Origin: JAIYDJ01 sp031400505
Lineage (GTDB): Bacteria > Pseudomonadota > Alphaproteobacteria > Rhodobacterales > Rhodobacteraceae
Length of the DNA: 64,000 nucleotides
Direction: 5' to 3'
Assembly: GCA_031400505.1 (NCBI GenBank)
Contig: JANNPZ010000063.1
Span: 39,752-103,751, forward strand
Shown here: in pieces, positions 44,277 through 53,923 of the stretch
Position numbering within the stretch: position 1 is the first letter of the stretch
Layout: every line of letters begins with the position of its first letter
Notes under the pieces: generated by a model
What the model was told of the DNA's origin: nothing
Databases searched by the model: none
What the model saw: the letters and a program-made list of their open reading frames with translations, nothing else
Program-made: the position numbers and the translations under genes

Positions 44277-45620
44277 TCAGACCGCCGCCTGGACCGCGTC
44301 CACGATCTCGTCCACCACCTCGGTCAGCAGGGCCGCGTCTTCGCATTCCGCCATGACCCGGACCAAAGGCTCGGTGCCTGATTTGCGGATCAACAACCTG
44401 CCCTTGCCCTGCAGCCGCTTTTCGGCCCCTGCGATGATCGCCTTGACAGACACCGATTCCAGCGGCTTTGAACCCGCCCCGAACCGGACGTTCTTCAACA
44501 GTTGCGGCACCAGCGCGAACTGATCGACCAGAGACGCGGCAGACTTTCCCGTCCGCGCCATTTCGGCAAGCACTTGCAGTCCCGCAATCAGCCCGTCGCC
44601 CGTCGTGGCATAGTCCGTCATCACGATATGGCCCGACTGCTCGCCGCCGAGGTTCCAGCCACCCCGCCGCATCGCCTCGACCACATAGCGGTCACCGACC
44701 GCAGTACGCTCCAGGTGCAACCCGCGCCCGGTCAGATAGCGCTCCAGTCCAAGGTTGGACATCACAGTTGCAACCAGGGTGCCGCCGTGCAAACGCCCTT
44801 CTTCGGCCCAGCGACCCGCAAGCAGCGCCATGATCTGGTCGCCGTCCGCCACATTGCCCTGCGCATCCAGGATCATCACCCGGTCGGCATCGCCATCCAG
44901 ACAGATGCCCACATCTGCGCCATGTGCCACCACAGCCTCGGCTGCGGTCTGGGTATAGGTGGACCCCACCCGGTCATTGATGTTGGTGCCGTTCGGGGTG
45001 ACCCCCACCGGGATAACATCTGCGCCAAGCTCCCACAGCACTTCGGGTGCGGCCTTGTAGGCGGCCCCGTTGGCGCAGTCGATCACCACTTTCAACCCGT
45101 CCAGCCGCAGTCCCGGCGGAAACGTGGTCTTCACGAACTCCTGATACCGCCCCCGGCCATCCTCGATCCGCCGCGCCCTGCCGATTGCACCGGCCTCGGC
45201 CAAAGCGATATCGCCCGCCAGGATGGCCTCGATCTCGTCCTGCGCCTCGTCCGACAGCTTGAAGCCGTCGGGGCCGAAGAACTTGATGCCGTTGTCCTGA
45301 TGCGGGTTGTGCGAAGCGCTGATCATCACGCCAAGATCGGCCCGCATGCTGCGGGTCAGAAACCCCACCGCGGGCGTCGGCACCGGCCCCAGCAGCAGCA
45401 CATTCATGCCCGTACTGGTCAGCCCCGCTGTCAGCGCGTTTTCCAACATGTAGCCCGACAGCCGCGTATCCTTGCCGATCACCACCCGATGCGCGATGGA
45501 CCCGTCGCGGCGAAAGAACCGCCCGGCCGCCGCCCCCAGCTTCAACGCCATTTCGGCGGTCATCGGCCAGGTATTCGCGCGGCCCCGCACACCATCCGTC
45601 CCAAACAGCTTGCCCGTCAT
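44277..45620 (-). CDS. glmM: Phosphoglucosamine mutase
   Basis: 447 residues. Converts glucosamine-6-phosphate to glucosamine-1-phosphate for peptidoglycan and LPS. The active-site phosphoserine is in [18 protein letters not shown] (about residue 100), the Mg-binding loop is [10 protein letters not shown], the sugar-binding GGEQSGHIV follows, and the C-terminal phosphate site is [13 protein letters not shown]. The ATG at 45620 overlaps the folP stop as ATGA, so it is translationally coupled to the folate genes. Confidence 0.96.
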   Translation of the reverse strand: MTGKLFGTDGVRGRANTWPMTAEMALKLGAAAGRFFRRDGSIAHRVVIGKDTRLSGYMLENALTAGLTSTGMNVLLLGPVPTPAVGFLTRSMRADLGVMISASHNPHQDNGIKFFGPDGFKLSDEAQDEIEAILAGDIALAEAGAIGRARRIEDGRGRYQEFVKTTFPPGLRLDGLKVVIDCANGAAYKAAPEVLWELGADVIPVGVTPNGTNINDRVGSTYTQTAAEAVVAHGADVGICLDGDADRVMILDAQGNVADGDQIMALLAGRWAEEGRLHGGTLVATVMSNLGLERYLTGRGLHLERTAVGDRYVVEAMRRGGWNLGGEQSGHIVMTDYATTGDGLIAGLQVLAEMARTGKSAASLVDQFALVPQLLKNVRFGAGSKPLESVSVKAIIAGAEKRLQGKGRLLIRKSGTEPLVRVMAECEDAALLTEVVDEIVDAVQAAV

Positions 45621-46627
45621 TGCGCCCCCCCTCCCGTTACGGCCTGCCAAAGCGACAAAGCCTGCCGTGTCTCTGCCACGTCATGCACCCGGATCATCTG
45701 CATTCCCTGCGCTACACCCGCCAGCGCCACGGCGAGCGAGCCGGGCATCCGCCTGGCTGCCTCTGCCTCAGCCCCGATTGTTCCGATGAACCGCTTGCGG
45801 CTGGCGCCCAACAGCACCGGCAACCCAAGGTCGTGAAATACCGACAGCCGGCTGAGCAGGGTCAGATTGTGCTGCAACGTCTTGCCAAAGCCGATGCCTG
45901 GATCAACCGCGATCCTGTCACGTGAAATCCCTGCCGCCTCGGCCAGTGCCACGCGGGCGGCCAGAAAGTCGAACACATCCAGAAGCACATCGTCATAGCA
46001 TGGATCGGCCTGCATCGTCGCGGGATCGCCCTGCGCGTGCATCAGGATCACCGGAGCCGCAGCGCCTGCCACAACCTCTGCCATCCCCGCATCAAACCCC
46101 AAGGCTGACACGTCATTCACAATCCCCGCCCCCGCCCCCAGCGCAGCAATCGCAACCCCGGCCTTCCGGGTGTCGATCGAAATCGGGCAGTCCAGCCCCC
46201 CCGCCCGCAGCGCCGCGATCACCGGCACGGTCCGTGCGATCTCGTCGTCCAGCGCAACTTCGACCGCGCCCGGCCGGGTGCTTTCGCCACCGATGTCCAG
46301 AATATCCGCCCCCGCCGCCATCTGCCGCGCCTGCATCAGGGCCGCCTCGGGGCGCAAAAACAATCCGCCATCCGAAAAACTGTCGGGCGTTACATTCAGA
46401 ATACCCATGATCCGCGGTTCGTTCAGCGCCAAACCACCAAAGACGCGCGCCGTGACCAGGCGCGCCAAAACGTCCTCAGCCACGTCACCCGCCGGCAGCA
46501 AGACCGGCGCACGGCCGCGTTCAAGCACCTCGACAGTGTCGAACCAGCACCACCCCCCAGCCAAGGACAATGCGGCCTTCGGGCGCGCGGGATCTGTCAT
46601 CGGGATTGGGCGGTGATACAACATCAT
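45617..46627 (-). CDS. folP: Dihydropteroate synthase
   Basis: 336 residues. Joins p-aminobenzoate to the pterin pyrophosphate in folate synthesis, the sulfonamide target. Motifs are [13 protein letters not shown] (about residue 75), [18 protein letters not shown] and GASRKRFIG. An N-terminal extension of about 70 residues precedes the first motif; such extensions occur in this family group. The start could be either of the two adjacent ATGs at 46627/46624. Operon folB-folP-glmM. Confidence 0.95.
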   Translation of the reverse strand: MMLYHRPIPMTDPARPKAALSLAGGWCWFDTVEVLERGRAPVLLPAGDVAEDVLARLVTARVFGGLALNEPRIMGILNVTPDSFSDGGLFLRPEAALMQARQMAAGADILDIGGESTRPGAVEVALDDEIARTVPVIAALRAGGLDCPISIDTRKAGVAIAALGAGAGIVNDVSALGFDAGMAEVVAGAAAPVILMHAQGDPATMQADPCYDDVLLDVFDFLAARVALAEAAGISRDRIAVDPGIGFGKTLQHNLTLLSRLSVFHDLGLPVLLGASRKRFIGTIGAEAEAARRMPGSLAVALAGVAQGMQMIRVHDVAETRQALSLWQAVTGGGAQ

Positions 46628-46667
46628 GTGTCGATAAAGCCCAAGGCGGCCTATAGCAAGCCCGCGG

Positions 46668-47576
46668 TCAAGTCCTATCGATCTTCACGCGGCTTCCTGC
46701 CGGCAGAACCACACCTGCCGGCACGATCAGGCGGTCTGCCCCGACTGCCTCTGCCAGCCACAGCGCCAATGCGACCGGATCGCGGCTTTGTGGGCCATCC
46801 ACGGCATCCAGCACCATCTTCGACGGTGCCCAGACCACCAGCTTGCCACGTTTGATCGCCCAGTCGATTTCAGTACGGCTGGCCATCACCACACAACGCG
46901 GATCGCGCGCGGCCAGCGCCCAGGCGTTCTGCTCGATCGCCAACAAATCCACCCGGCGCTGCGTCGGATTGTGCCCGGTTGCCAGACGCTGCTGGTCCGG
47001 CAATCCGACGGTCAGGATCACAGGATGCCCGGCGGACTGCCAGCCGTCCAGCCGCGCGGACAGACCGGGATCGCTGATGCCGGCACTGTCAAGATAGATC
47101 ACCAGCGGGGTCAGTGCCGCCGCCTGCCCATCCTGCCCCACCACCTGCAACGCGGCCTCTGCCCGACTGCGTACAATTTCGACCCCCAGCTTGTAGGGTC
47201 CGATATCCAGTTTCTCGATCCGCACGAACACCCGCATCGCTTGCGGTTCGGCGAGGATCCGTTCCGCGACCCGTTCTGCAAGCGTTTCCAGCAGGTTCAG
47301 CCGTTCCGCCGCCAGTTCCAGCGCAATCGCTTCGGTGATCCTGTCATAGGACAGGATGCGGTCAACATCGTCGTTCAGCGGCCGCGGCGCAGGGCGAACC
47401 TCGACCACGACGTTGAACATCACGCGCTGCGGATGCCCGCGCTCTTGCTGAAACGCGCCAATATCGACTTCGACGACATGATCGCGCAGACTGATCCGAT
47501 CCCGGGGATCGGCGGTAGCCGATGCTACGCTGCGTTCCTCTGGATGCGCGAAGGCAAGGCGAATGTCGCTGGTCAT
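46668..47576 (-). CDS. folB: Dihydroneopterin aldolase fused to a C-terminal kinase-like domain
   Basis: 302 residues, more than twice the usual FolB length of about 120. Residues about 20-135 are the aldolase fold (ISLRDHVVEVDIGAFQQERG, LSYDRITEAIALELAAERLN, LLETLAERVAERIL, VRIEKLDI). The rest (about 145-302) has LVIYLDSAG, a GHPVILTVG strand, ALAARDPRCVVMASRTEID and WAPSKMVLDA followed by DPVALALWLAEAVGADRLI, a pattern reminiscent of amino-acid-kinase-type folds. The start at 47576 matches the conserved part. First gene of folB-folP-glmM. The identity of the C-terminal domain is inference. Confidence 0.85.
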   Translation of the reverse strand: MTSDIRLAFAHPEERSVASATADPRDRISLRDHVVEVDIGAFQQERGHPQRVMFNVVVEVRPAPRPLNDDVDRILSYDRITEAIALELAAERLNLLETLAERVAERILAEPQAMRVFVRIEKLDIGPYKLGVEIVRSRAEAALQVVGQDGQAAALTPLVIYLDSAGISDPGLSARLDGWQSAGHPVILTVGLPDQQRLATGHNPTQRRVDLLAIEQNAWALAARDPRCVVMASRTEIDWAIKRGKLVVWAPSKMVLDAVDGPQSRDPVALALWLAEAVGADRLIVPAGVVLPAGSRVKIDRT

Positions 47577-47666
47577 GCACAGGGTCCGTAAGTGATCAGC
47601 GATACCATAACGCAGTCTGATCACGCCCCTAGCCGGAAGGCGACGTGCAGACCGCGCGCGACGACG

Positions 47667-48347
47667 TCAGGGCTGTCGATAAAACAGATGCGCACCAATC
47701 GAGGCCGTTCGCGGAAAGCGACGCGCCCAACTCGGACTGACGTTCACCGTGTGAAAATGGGTGGCGCCTTGGGTCAGGGCACGCGGCGCACCATCCAGCA
47801 GTGCCTTTGCAATCCGCCCGGCGCGATCAGCCGAAACGGAATCGCTCATGACATCGCTGCGCCCATCGCATGTAAAGCTGAACTGGCAGCCCTGCTTTAC
47901 GACACCGCACACCGACTTTGGGTAAACGGGGCTGTCGACCCGGTTCAGGATGACTTCTGCCACAGCAAACTGCCCTTTCAGGCTTTCGCCGCGGGATTCA
48001 AAGTACAGCGCCGTCTTCAGACACTGCCACTGCGCGTCGCCCGACGGCGCAGGCTGCGCAAGCAGCCACGCGTCACTATACTCGGGAACCTGCGGCAGTG
48101 TCAGTTCGCTACGTTTTGACCGGGGCCGATCCTGCACCCGATCTTTCGGGCCGACGGCCAACGCGGCAAGCCGCGCCAAAGGCATCGCGCCGATGGTCTG
48201 ATGTTCCGCCCCCATCAGCGAGGCAAAGCTTGCCCCCAGCAAAACCGTCGGGTTGTTGGATTGGCTGACGGTTACATCGGCGCTGGAAGCACCGCTGATG
48301 GAAATCAGCGCAGCAACCGCCATACCCCAAATCTGTCGCCTGATCAT
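47667..48347 (-). CDS. Cell wall hydrolase of the SleB/Hydrolase_2 family
   Basis: 226 residues with a signal-peptide-like N-terminus (MIRRQIWGMAVAALISISGA). The catalytic domain (about residues 110-226) has the Glu-containing motif CLKTALYFESRGESLKGQFA, then VILNRVDSPVYPKSVCGVV and FSFTCDG, typical of SleB-type lytic glycosylases or amidases that act on peptidoglycan. It is probably periplasmic. The C-terminal THFHTVNVSPSW segment is also typical. Confidence 0.85.
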   Translation of the reverse strand: MIRRQIWGMAVAALISISGASSADVTVSQSNNPTVLLGASFASLMGAEHQTIGAMPLARLAALAVGPKDRVQDRPRSKRSELTLPQVPEYSDAWLLAQPAPSGDAQWQCLKTALYFESRGESLKGQFAVAEVILNRVDSPVYPKSVCGVVKQGCQFSFTCDGRSDVMSDSVSADRAGRIAKALLDGAPRALTQGATHFHTVNVSPSWARRFPRTASIGAHLFYRQP

Positions 48348-48559
48348 GATCTGCCTTCCCGGCCTGGTTCCGCTGATCCGCGCGGTGCCGGAAACCCGAC
48401 GCCACAAGGACCCGAAGACGGCTACGTGAGCCCGCTATCCGCTGTCTATCGATGTGGCGAAATTGTCACGTTTTTGTGGCGAAACTGGGCGAGATTCTGC
48501 CGATCCAGTAAATCTAAAATATTAGAAGAACGTCACAGTGTATTGATATGTCTACTTAT

Positions 48560-51160
48560 TCAGGATTTGTTGCTCTGATCTTTCAATGCAAGATGCGCTG
48601 CGGCCAGTCGTGCCAGTGGCACGCGATAGGGCGAACAGGAAACATAGTCAAAACCCGCCTTGCGGCAAAACTCAATCGATTCGGGGTTGCCGCCATGTTC
48701 CCCACATATGCTCAGCGTCAGGTCAGGTCGCGTCCGCCGGCCACGTTCTGCCCCGATATGCAGCAGTTCGCCCACGCCATCGATATCCAGCGTGTGAAAC
48801 GGATCCTCGGGAAACACACCTTGCTGGACATAGGTATTCATGAACCGACCGGCATCGTCGCGCGACAAGCCGTAGGTCATCTGGGTCAGGTCGTTTGTGC
48901 CGAAAGACAAGAAGTCGGTATGTTGGGCAATCTCGCCGGCGCGCAGCGCCGCACGTGGCGTTTCGACCATCACGCCGAGTTTATAGGCAAAATTAACGCC
49001 GGTTTTGATCCTGACGGTCGCTGCAACCGCGTCGATGTTCGCCTTGACCAGTTCCACCTCTCGCCTGGCCGAGACCAGCGGGATCATGATCTCGGGCACC
49101 ACCGGCGCGCCACGCTTCATCACCTCGACTGTGGCCTCGAAAATTGCCCGCGCCTGCATGTCGTAAATCTCTGGCAGAACCACGCCAAGCCGTACGCCGC
49201 GCATCCCAAGCATCGGGTTGAACTCTGCCAGGGCTTCGGCGCGACGCACGACATCCGACAGCGGCTTGTCCAATGCCTCTGCCAGTTCGCGCAGACCCTC
49301 GCGGGTATGGGGCAAGAATTCGTGCAACGGGGGATCAAACAGACGAATGCAAACCGGCAATCCGGCCATGATTTCAAATAATTGAACAAAGTCAGCCCGT
49401 TGCATCGGCAAAAGCCGCGCCAGTGCCGCCGCCCGGTCTTTCGAAGTGTCGGCAAAAATCATCTCGCGCATCACAACCAGACGCGCCTCGTCAAAGAACA
49501 TGTGTTCCGTCCGGCACAACCCGATGCCCTGGGCTTCGAACTGACGCGCGGTTGCAGCGTCGGCAGGTGTGTCGGCATTTGCCCGAATGCCGATGTCGCG
49601 CACATCGTCAGCCCAAGACAGCAACTTGCGGAACGCATCGTCCAAAGCCGGGGCCAGCATGTCAACCGCCCCGGCCAGCACTTCGCCGGTCGTGCCGTCG
49701 AGCGTGATCACATCGCCCTCGCCAAACACCCGACCGTCCGATGCGCCCAACTTGCGTTCCTTGGCGTCCAGCCGCAATCCCGACGCGCTGACGACGCAAG
49801 GCACACCAAGGCCACGCGCGATGACTGCAGCATGACTGGTCACGCCGCCACGTTCGGTCAGCACCCCGACCGCCGAATGCATCCCGCGAATATCTTCCGG
49901 CGCAGTTTCCCGGCGCACCAGAATGCATGGCTCGCCGCGCGATGCGCTGGCCTGCGCTGCAGCCGAAGAAAACACTATTCGCCCCGTCGCTGCACCCGGC
50001 GAGGCGGCAATGCCCTTTGCAAACACATCACGCTGCCGTCGGGGATCGACCTGAGGGTGCAACAATTCGGTCAGCGCACGCGGTTCGACACGCAAAATGG
50101 CCTCGTTGCGCCCGATGATCCCGTCATCAGCCAGACTTACCGCAATTTTCAGCCCGGCTCGGGCCGATCGGGTTACCTTGGTGGCGTCAAGCACTGACAG
50201 ATGGCCGTCCTCAAGCGTGAACTCGATCTGCATCTCTTCACGCAGGCGGCTGCGGCACTCTGAACCAAATCGCTGCAAGTCGGCGAAAATCGCAGGCGCG
50301 ATGTCTTCCAGAGAGGCCCCGCGCGGATCGCGGGTCAGATAAAGTGCTTCGGTCTTTTTCAGCGCGTCGCGGCCCTGGGATTGCCCAAGATAGCGTCCCG
50401 TGATTTGTGGCAGTCCGGTCACCGGGCTGACGAACTGAATGACCCCCGATCCCGAAATGCCTTGTCCGATGCCTTGCGCCATCGCTTGCACTACCAGACC
50501 CAGCGGTGCTTCGGCCGGAGCGCCTTTGGACTGGCGCAAAAGCCGGGCCGAAGTGCCTTCCCAGGCACGCGCCATGGATCGCAGAACTTCGGTCAGCTGC
50601 CTTGCCGGGTCTTCGGGAAAGGGCTCGTCCATTTCCCGCTGGTACTGGCGAAGTGCGTCGCGCAGCACCTCTGCGGCGGGCTTGGACGGATCGAACATAT
50701 CGGGATCCAAGCGGGCTACATAAGTCGAGTAGGCTTGCACAAATCGAAGATACAGGGCGTCTGCTGCCTGCTGCCCATGACGCTGAACCAAGCCGAGGTG
50801 ACGCGCTGCATTCATGCCGACGTTCAACACCGACCCAGGCCCGCCCCAGTCGGTATTCTCTGGCGAAGGTCGAACCGAGACCAAGGCGCCCGGACCGAAA
50901 TGCGTAAGGATCGCCGTGGCGTCGATGGCTTGACCAGCCGCGATGGCGCGCACCATATGGGTCGGCAGCGCCACGGTCCGCGGCACAGGCAAGTCCAGGC
51001 GTAACAGCCGCTGAATGCATTTTGCCCGCCAGCCATGCGCTTCGGTCCGGATCACCGCTGAGGGCGTTACTTCGGTGAAGTCTGCAAGGGCAAGCGGGTT
51101 TTGTGTTGGATTCTGCACTGCGGCACCTGTTGGGTCTGGTGCAGCATACGCCGATTGCAT
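48560..51160 (-). CDS. PPDK-like PEP-utilising protein with diverged nucleotide-binding domain
   Basis: 866 residues laid out like pyruvate phosphate dikinase. The swivelling phosphohistidine domain is intact (ERGGVTSHAAVIARGLGVP), as is the C-terminal PEP/pyruvate barrel ([39 protein letters not shown]). The N-terminal ATP-binding half is unusual: the canonical GGKGANLAEM loop reads HGWRAKCIQRL, and SVRSGAxxSMPGMMDT reads SVRPSPENTDWGGPGS. It may be a paralogue that no longer uses ATP/AMP like classical PPDK. The start is ATG 51160; TTG 51172 is rejected. Confidence 0.82.
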   Translation of the reverse strand: MQSAYAAPDPTGAAVQNPTQNPLALADFTEVTPSAVIRTEAHGWRAKCIQRLLRLDLPVPRTVALPTHMVRAIAAGQAIDATAILTHFGPGALVSVRPSPENTDWGGPGSVLNVGMNAARHLGLVQRHGQQAADALYLRFVQAYSTYVARLDPDMFDPSKPAAEVLRDALRQYQREMDEPFPEDPARQLTEVLRSMARAWEGTSARLLRQSKGAPAEAPLGLVVQAMAQGIGQGISGSGVIQFVSPVTGLPQITGRYLGQSQGRDALKKTEALYLTRDPRGASLEDIAPAIFADLQRFGSECRSRLREEMQIEFTLEDGHLSVLDATKVTRSARAGLKIAVSLADDGIIGRNEAILRVEPRALTELLHPQVDPRRQRDVFAKGIAASPGAATGRIVFSSAAAQASASRGEPCILVRRETAPEDIRGMHSAVGVLTERGGVTSHAAVIARGLGVPCVVSASGLRLDAKERKLGASDGRVFGEGDVITLDGTTGEVLAGAVDMLAPALDDAFRKLLSWADDVRDIGIRANADTPADAATARQFEAQGIGLCRTEHMFFDEARLVVMREMIFADTSKDRAAALARLLPMQRADFVQLFEIMAGLPVCIRLFDPPLHEFLPHTREGLRELAEALDKPLSDVVRRAEALAEFNPMLGMRGVRLGVVLPEIYDMQARAIFEATVEVMKRGAPVVPEIMIPLVSARREVELVKANIDAVAATVRIKTGVNFAYKLGVMVETPRAALRAGEIAQHTDFLSFGTNDLTQMTYGLSRDDAGRFMNTYVQQGVFPEDPFHTLDIDGVGELLHIGAERGRRTRPDLTLSICGEHGGNPESIEFCRKAGFDYVSCSPYRVPLARLAAAHLALKDQSNKS

Positions 51161-51181
51161 CGGGCGTGCCAAGCGGCGATG

Positions 51182-51227
51182 CCGGGGGCCAGCCCCCGGA
51201 CCCCCGGGATATTTTTGCCAAGATGAA
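51182..51227 (+). repeat. Dispersed GC-hairpin intergenic element, copy B
   Basis: Hairpin CCGGGGGC-CA-GCCCCCGG (51182-51199), then ACCCCCGGGATATTTTTGCC and AAGATGAA. It fills the gap between ppdK-like and glyS and ends 4 bp before the glyS stop codon. Same layout as 63377-63430. Confidence 0.75.
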
Positions 51228-51231
51228 TGGG

Positions 51232-53448
51232 CTAGCTTTCGAGTCTGGACAGGTCGGCCACGCCGGAGCAGATCGTGCGGATGCGGTGCAGCAGGTTGAG
51301 GCGGTTGCGGCGGATCACCGGGCTGGGGTCGTTGACCTGCACGGCGGTGAAGAAGGCATCGATCGGCGCGCGCAGGGTGGCCATGGCGGTCATGGCGGTT
51401 GCGAAGTCTTCGCGGGCCATTTCGGTGATTATGGTGGCCTCGGCGGCATCAAGAGCGGTGAAAAGGGCGCGTTCTTCGTCGGTTTGGGCGAATTTCGGGT
51501 CGGCGCCGTAGGAGTATTCGACGCCGTCTTTGGTTTCGGCTTGCGTCAGCAGGGTGTTGGCGCGTTTGAAGCCTTGCAGCAGGTTCGGTCCGTCTTCGGT
51601 TTGCAGGAAGGCCTGCAGGGCGCTGGCGCGGTTCACGAGGAGGGTAAGGTCGCAATTGCCGGGCATAGCAATGCAGGCGTCTATGATGTCGTGGCGAATG
51701 CCGGCGTCCTTCAGGAACACCTTCAACCGGTCGTGCAGGAAGTCGCGCAGATCGTCGCTGACATCAGGGTTGTGGTCGCGGATCTGAGGCAGCCAGTCCG
51801 GCCCTTTGGTGTCAGCTGTGGCCACCAGCTCGCGGGTTCTTTCGCCAAACATGCCGTCGTGGACGGCGACGTCGAGGATCGTTGCCAGAAGGTCGGCTTC
51901 GGCCGGGGTCCCGCCAATCTGGTGGCGCAGAACCTGCACGTCGATGGGCCGGTCGATCGACAGGCGCAGACTGTTGGTCAGGATCAGCCGGATCACGCCA
52001 AGAGCGGCCCGCCGCAGCGCGAACGGGTCTTTGCTGCCCGTCGGTTTCTCGTCGATCGCCCAGAAGCCGGTCAGCGTGTCGATCTTGTCGGCCAGTGCCA
52101 CGGCGACCGAGACCGGTTCGGTCGGGACGTCGTCGGATGGGCCTAAGGGTTGCCAGTGGGCGCGGGCGGCGTTGGCGACCGCGTCGGGGTAGCCTGCGGC
52201 GCGGGCGTAGTAGGTGCCCATCAGGCCTTGCAACTCGGCGAATTCACCGACCATGGCGGAGCGGAGGTCGGCTTTGGCGATCTTGGCCGCTTGTTCGGCG
52301 AGGTCGGGGTCGGCGCCAACCAAGGGGGCGATTTCACGGGCGAGGGCCGCGATGCGGGTGATGCGGTCGGCCTGGCTGCCCAGTTTGTTCTGGAAGGTTA
52401 CGGATTTCAATCCGTCGAGCCATTCGCCCATGCCTGCGCGCGCGACCGCCAGGTCTTTCTCGTAAAAGAACTTTGCGTCCGACAGGCGGGCCGAGAGGAC
52501 CTTTTGATTGCCCGCAAGGATGGTAGCGCCGTGGTCGGCGGTTTCGGTGTTGGCGACGGTCACAAACCCTTCGATCCGGCCGGTGCGGGGGTTGCGGACG
52601 GAAAAGAACTTCTGATGTTCGCGCATCGAGGTTTGCAGAACCTCTGGCGGCAGGTCGAGAAACTGCGTCGCGATCCGGCCCATCAGCGGGACCGGCCATT
52701 CGACCAGCCCTGCCACCTCGGTCAGCAGGGCGGCGTCCGGGACGACCTCCAGCCCGGCCGCGAAGGCGAGGGTGCAGGCGTCTTGCCAGATTGCGGCCTC
52801 GCGTTCGGCAGGGTCCAGCACCACGAACGCACGTTTGAGTTTGACCGTGTAGTCATCATAGCCGGTAACCGCGAAGCGGCCCTTGGACAAAAAGCGGTGG
52901 CCTTGGGTGGTGTTGCCGGCGAAACAGCCGTCGACGGACATCGGGACCACAGTTGCGCCTGCTTCATCCGTCAGGATGCACAGGATCGAGTGCAACGGGC
53001 GCACCCAGCGCAAGCTGCCCGACCCCCAACGCATCGATTTGGGCCATGGGAAGGTGCGGATGGCAGCCTCCAGCACCTCGGCGACAATGTCGGCGGCGGC
53101 ACGGCCCGGTTTTTCGACAACCGCGAACCAGACCTGCGCCTTTTTGTCGTCGCGAACCTCAAGCTGATCCCGCGTCAGGCCGGTAGACCGCAAGAAGCCG
53201 TCCAATGCCGCAGCGGGTGCGTCAACCCGCGGGCCTTTGCGTTCTTCGCGCACGGGGCGGCTTTGCGCGGTCAGCCCGTCGATGGCCAGCACGAGACGGC
53301 GCGGCGTCGAGTGCGACCCTGCCCCGGCATAGGTCAGCCCAGCCGCCACCAGCCCGTCGGTCACCATGCGGCGCAGGTCGTCGCGCGCACGCGCCTGCAT
53401 CCGGGCCGGGATTTCCTCGGAGAACAACTCGATCAGCAGGTCGGGCAT
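51232..53448 (-). CDS. glyS: Glycyl-tRNA synthetase beta subunit
   Basis: 738 residues, slightly longer than the E. coli subunit. It carries the tRNA-binding and anticodon domains of the alpha2beta2 enzyme. The start MPDLLIELFSEEIPARMQAR at 53448 is the family's standard N-terminus; the HGATILAGNQKVLSARLSDA and KFFYEKDLA segments are also typical. It follows a small membrane gene that separates it from glyQ; all three are in one operon. The large plus-strand frame across this gene (52150-53700) is an antisense shadow. Confidence 0.95.
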   Translation of the reverse strand: MPDLLIELFSEEIPARMQARARDDLRRMVTDGLVAAGLTYAGAGSHSTPRRLVLAIDGLTAQSRPVREERKGPRVDAPAAALDGFLRSTGLTRDQLEVRDDKKAQVWFAVVEKPGRAAADIVAEVLEAAIRTFPWPKSMRWGSGSLRWVRPLHSILCILTDEAGATVVPMSVDGCFAGNTTQGHRFLSKGRFAVTGYDDYTVKLKRAFVVLDPAEREAAIWQDACTLAFAAGLEVVPDAALLTEVAGLVEWPVPLMGRIATQFLDLPPEVLQTSMREHQKFFSVRNPRTGRIEGFVTVANTETADHGATILAGNQKVLSARLSDAKFFYEKDLAVARAGMGEWLDGLKSVTFQNKLGSQADRITRIAALAREIAPLVGADPDLAEQAAKIAKADLRSAMVGEFAELQGLMGTYYARAAGYPDAVANAARAHWQPLGPSDDVPTEPVSVAVALADKIDTLTGFWAIDEKPTGSKDPFALRRAALGVIRLILTNSLRLSIDRPIDVQVLRHQIGGTPAEADLLATILDVAVHDGMFGERTRELVATADTKGPDWLPQIRDHNPDVSDDLRDFLHDRLKVFLKDAGIRHDIIDACIAMPGNCDLTLLVNRASALQAFLQTEDGPNLLQGFKRANTLLTQAETKDGVEYSYGADPKFAQTDEERALFTALDAAEATIITEMAREDFATAMTAMATLRAPIDAFFTAVQVNDPSPVIRRNRLNLLHRIRTICSGVADLSRLES

Positions 53449-53452
53449 GGGG

Positions 53453-53923
53453 TCACTCGGTTGCGGGCTGAAGTTGGTGCCAGGCATAGGCGCGGCCATC
53501 GGGGAAAACGGCCACGACGCGGTCTACCTGGGGTGCTATGGCGGCCTGGCCGAGGAAGGCCAACGCCTCGCCCGATTGCAGGGCGGCGCCGATCTGTGCT
53601 GCGTCAAAGCAGTCAAACCAGCCCGGCGCGATGGTGGGTTCGGCGGCGTCGTAGATCTGGTAGGTTTCGGTCAGCAGGGCAAGCGAAAGGGGCGTGGTAA
53701 AACACGCGCGGAACCGCAGGGGAGAGCTGTCTGCGTCAATGCCCTGCACGTCTGCCACGACAATCGCCTCGGGCATGGTGCCGACGATCGGGGTCAGCAG
53801 AATTTCTGCATCCGGGGTGAAAGAGGCGGGTTCATAGAACGCATAGACCTGCAACCAGTACATCGCCACCCCGGCGACCAGGCCCGTCAGCACGATGCCC
53901 CCTGCCACGATCTTGCCATTCAC
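53453..53923 (-). CDS. Small membrane-anchored protein between glyQ and glyS (possibly DUF6446)
   Basis: 156 residues: one N-terminal membrane helix ([20 protein letters not shown]) and a periplasmic-type domain with two cysteines ([24 protein letters not shown]). The GTG start at 53923 overlaps the glyQ stop (GTGA), so translation is coupled. The gene is inserted inside the glycyl-tRNA synthetase operon in what I recall as a conserved Rhodobacteraceae arrangement. Function unknown; the family name is from memory. Confidence 0.75.
   Translation of the reverse strand: MNGKIVAGGIVLTGLVAGVAMYWLQVYAFYEPASFTPDAEILLTPIVGTMPEAIVVADVQGIDADSSPLRFRACFTTPLSLALLTETYQIYDAAEPTIAPGWFDCFDAAQIGAALQSGEALAFLGQAAIAPQVDRVVAVFPDGRAYAWHQLQPATE

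Noticed and set aside
52150..53700. 516-codon plus-strand ORF
   Set aside because: Antisense shadow of glyS; low-complexity Gly/Arg composition and no recognisable domain.
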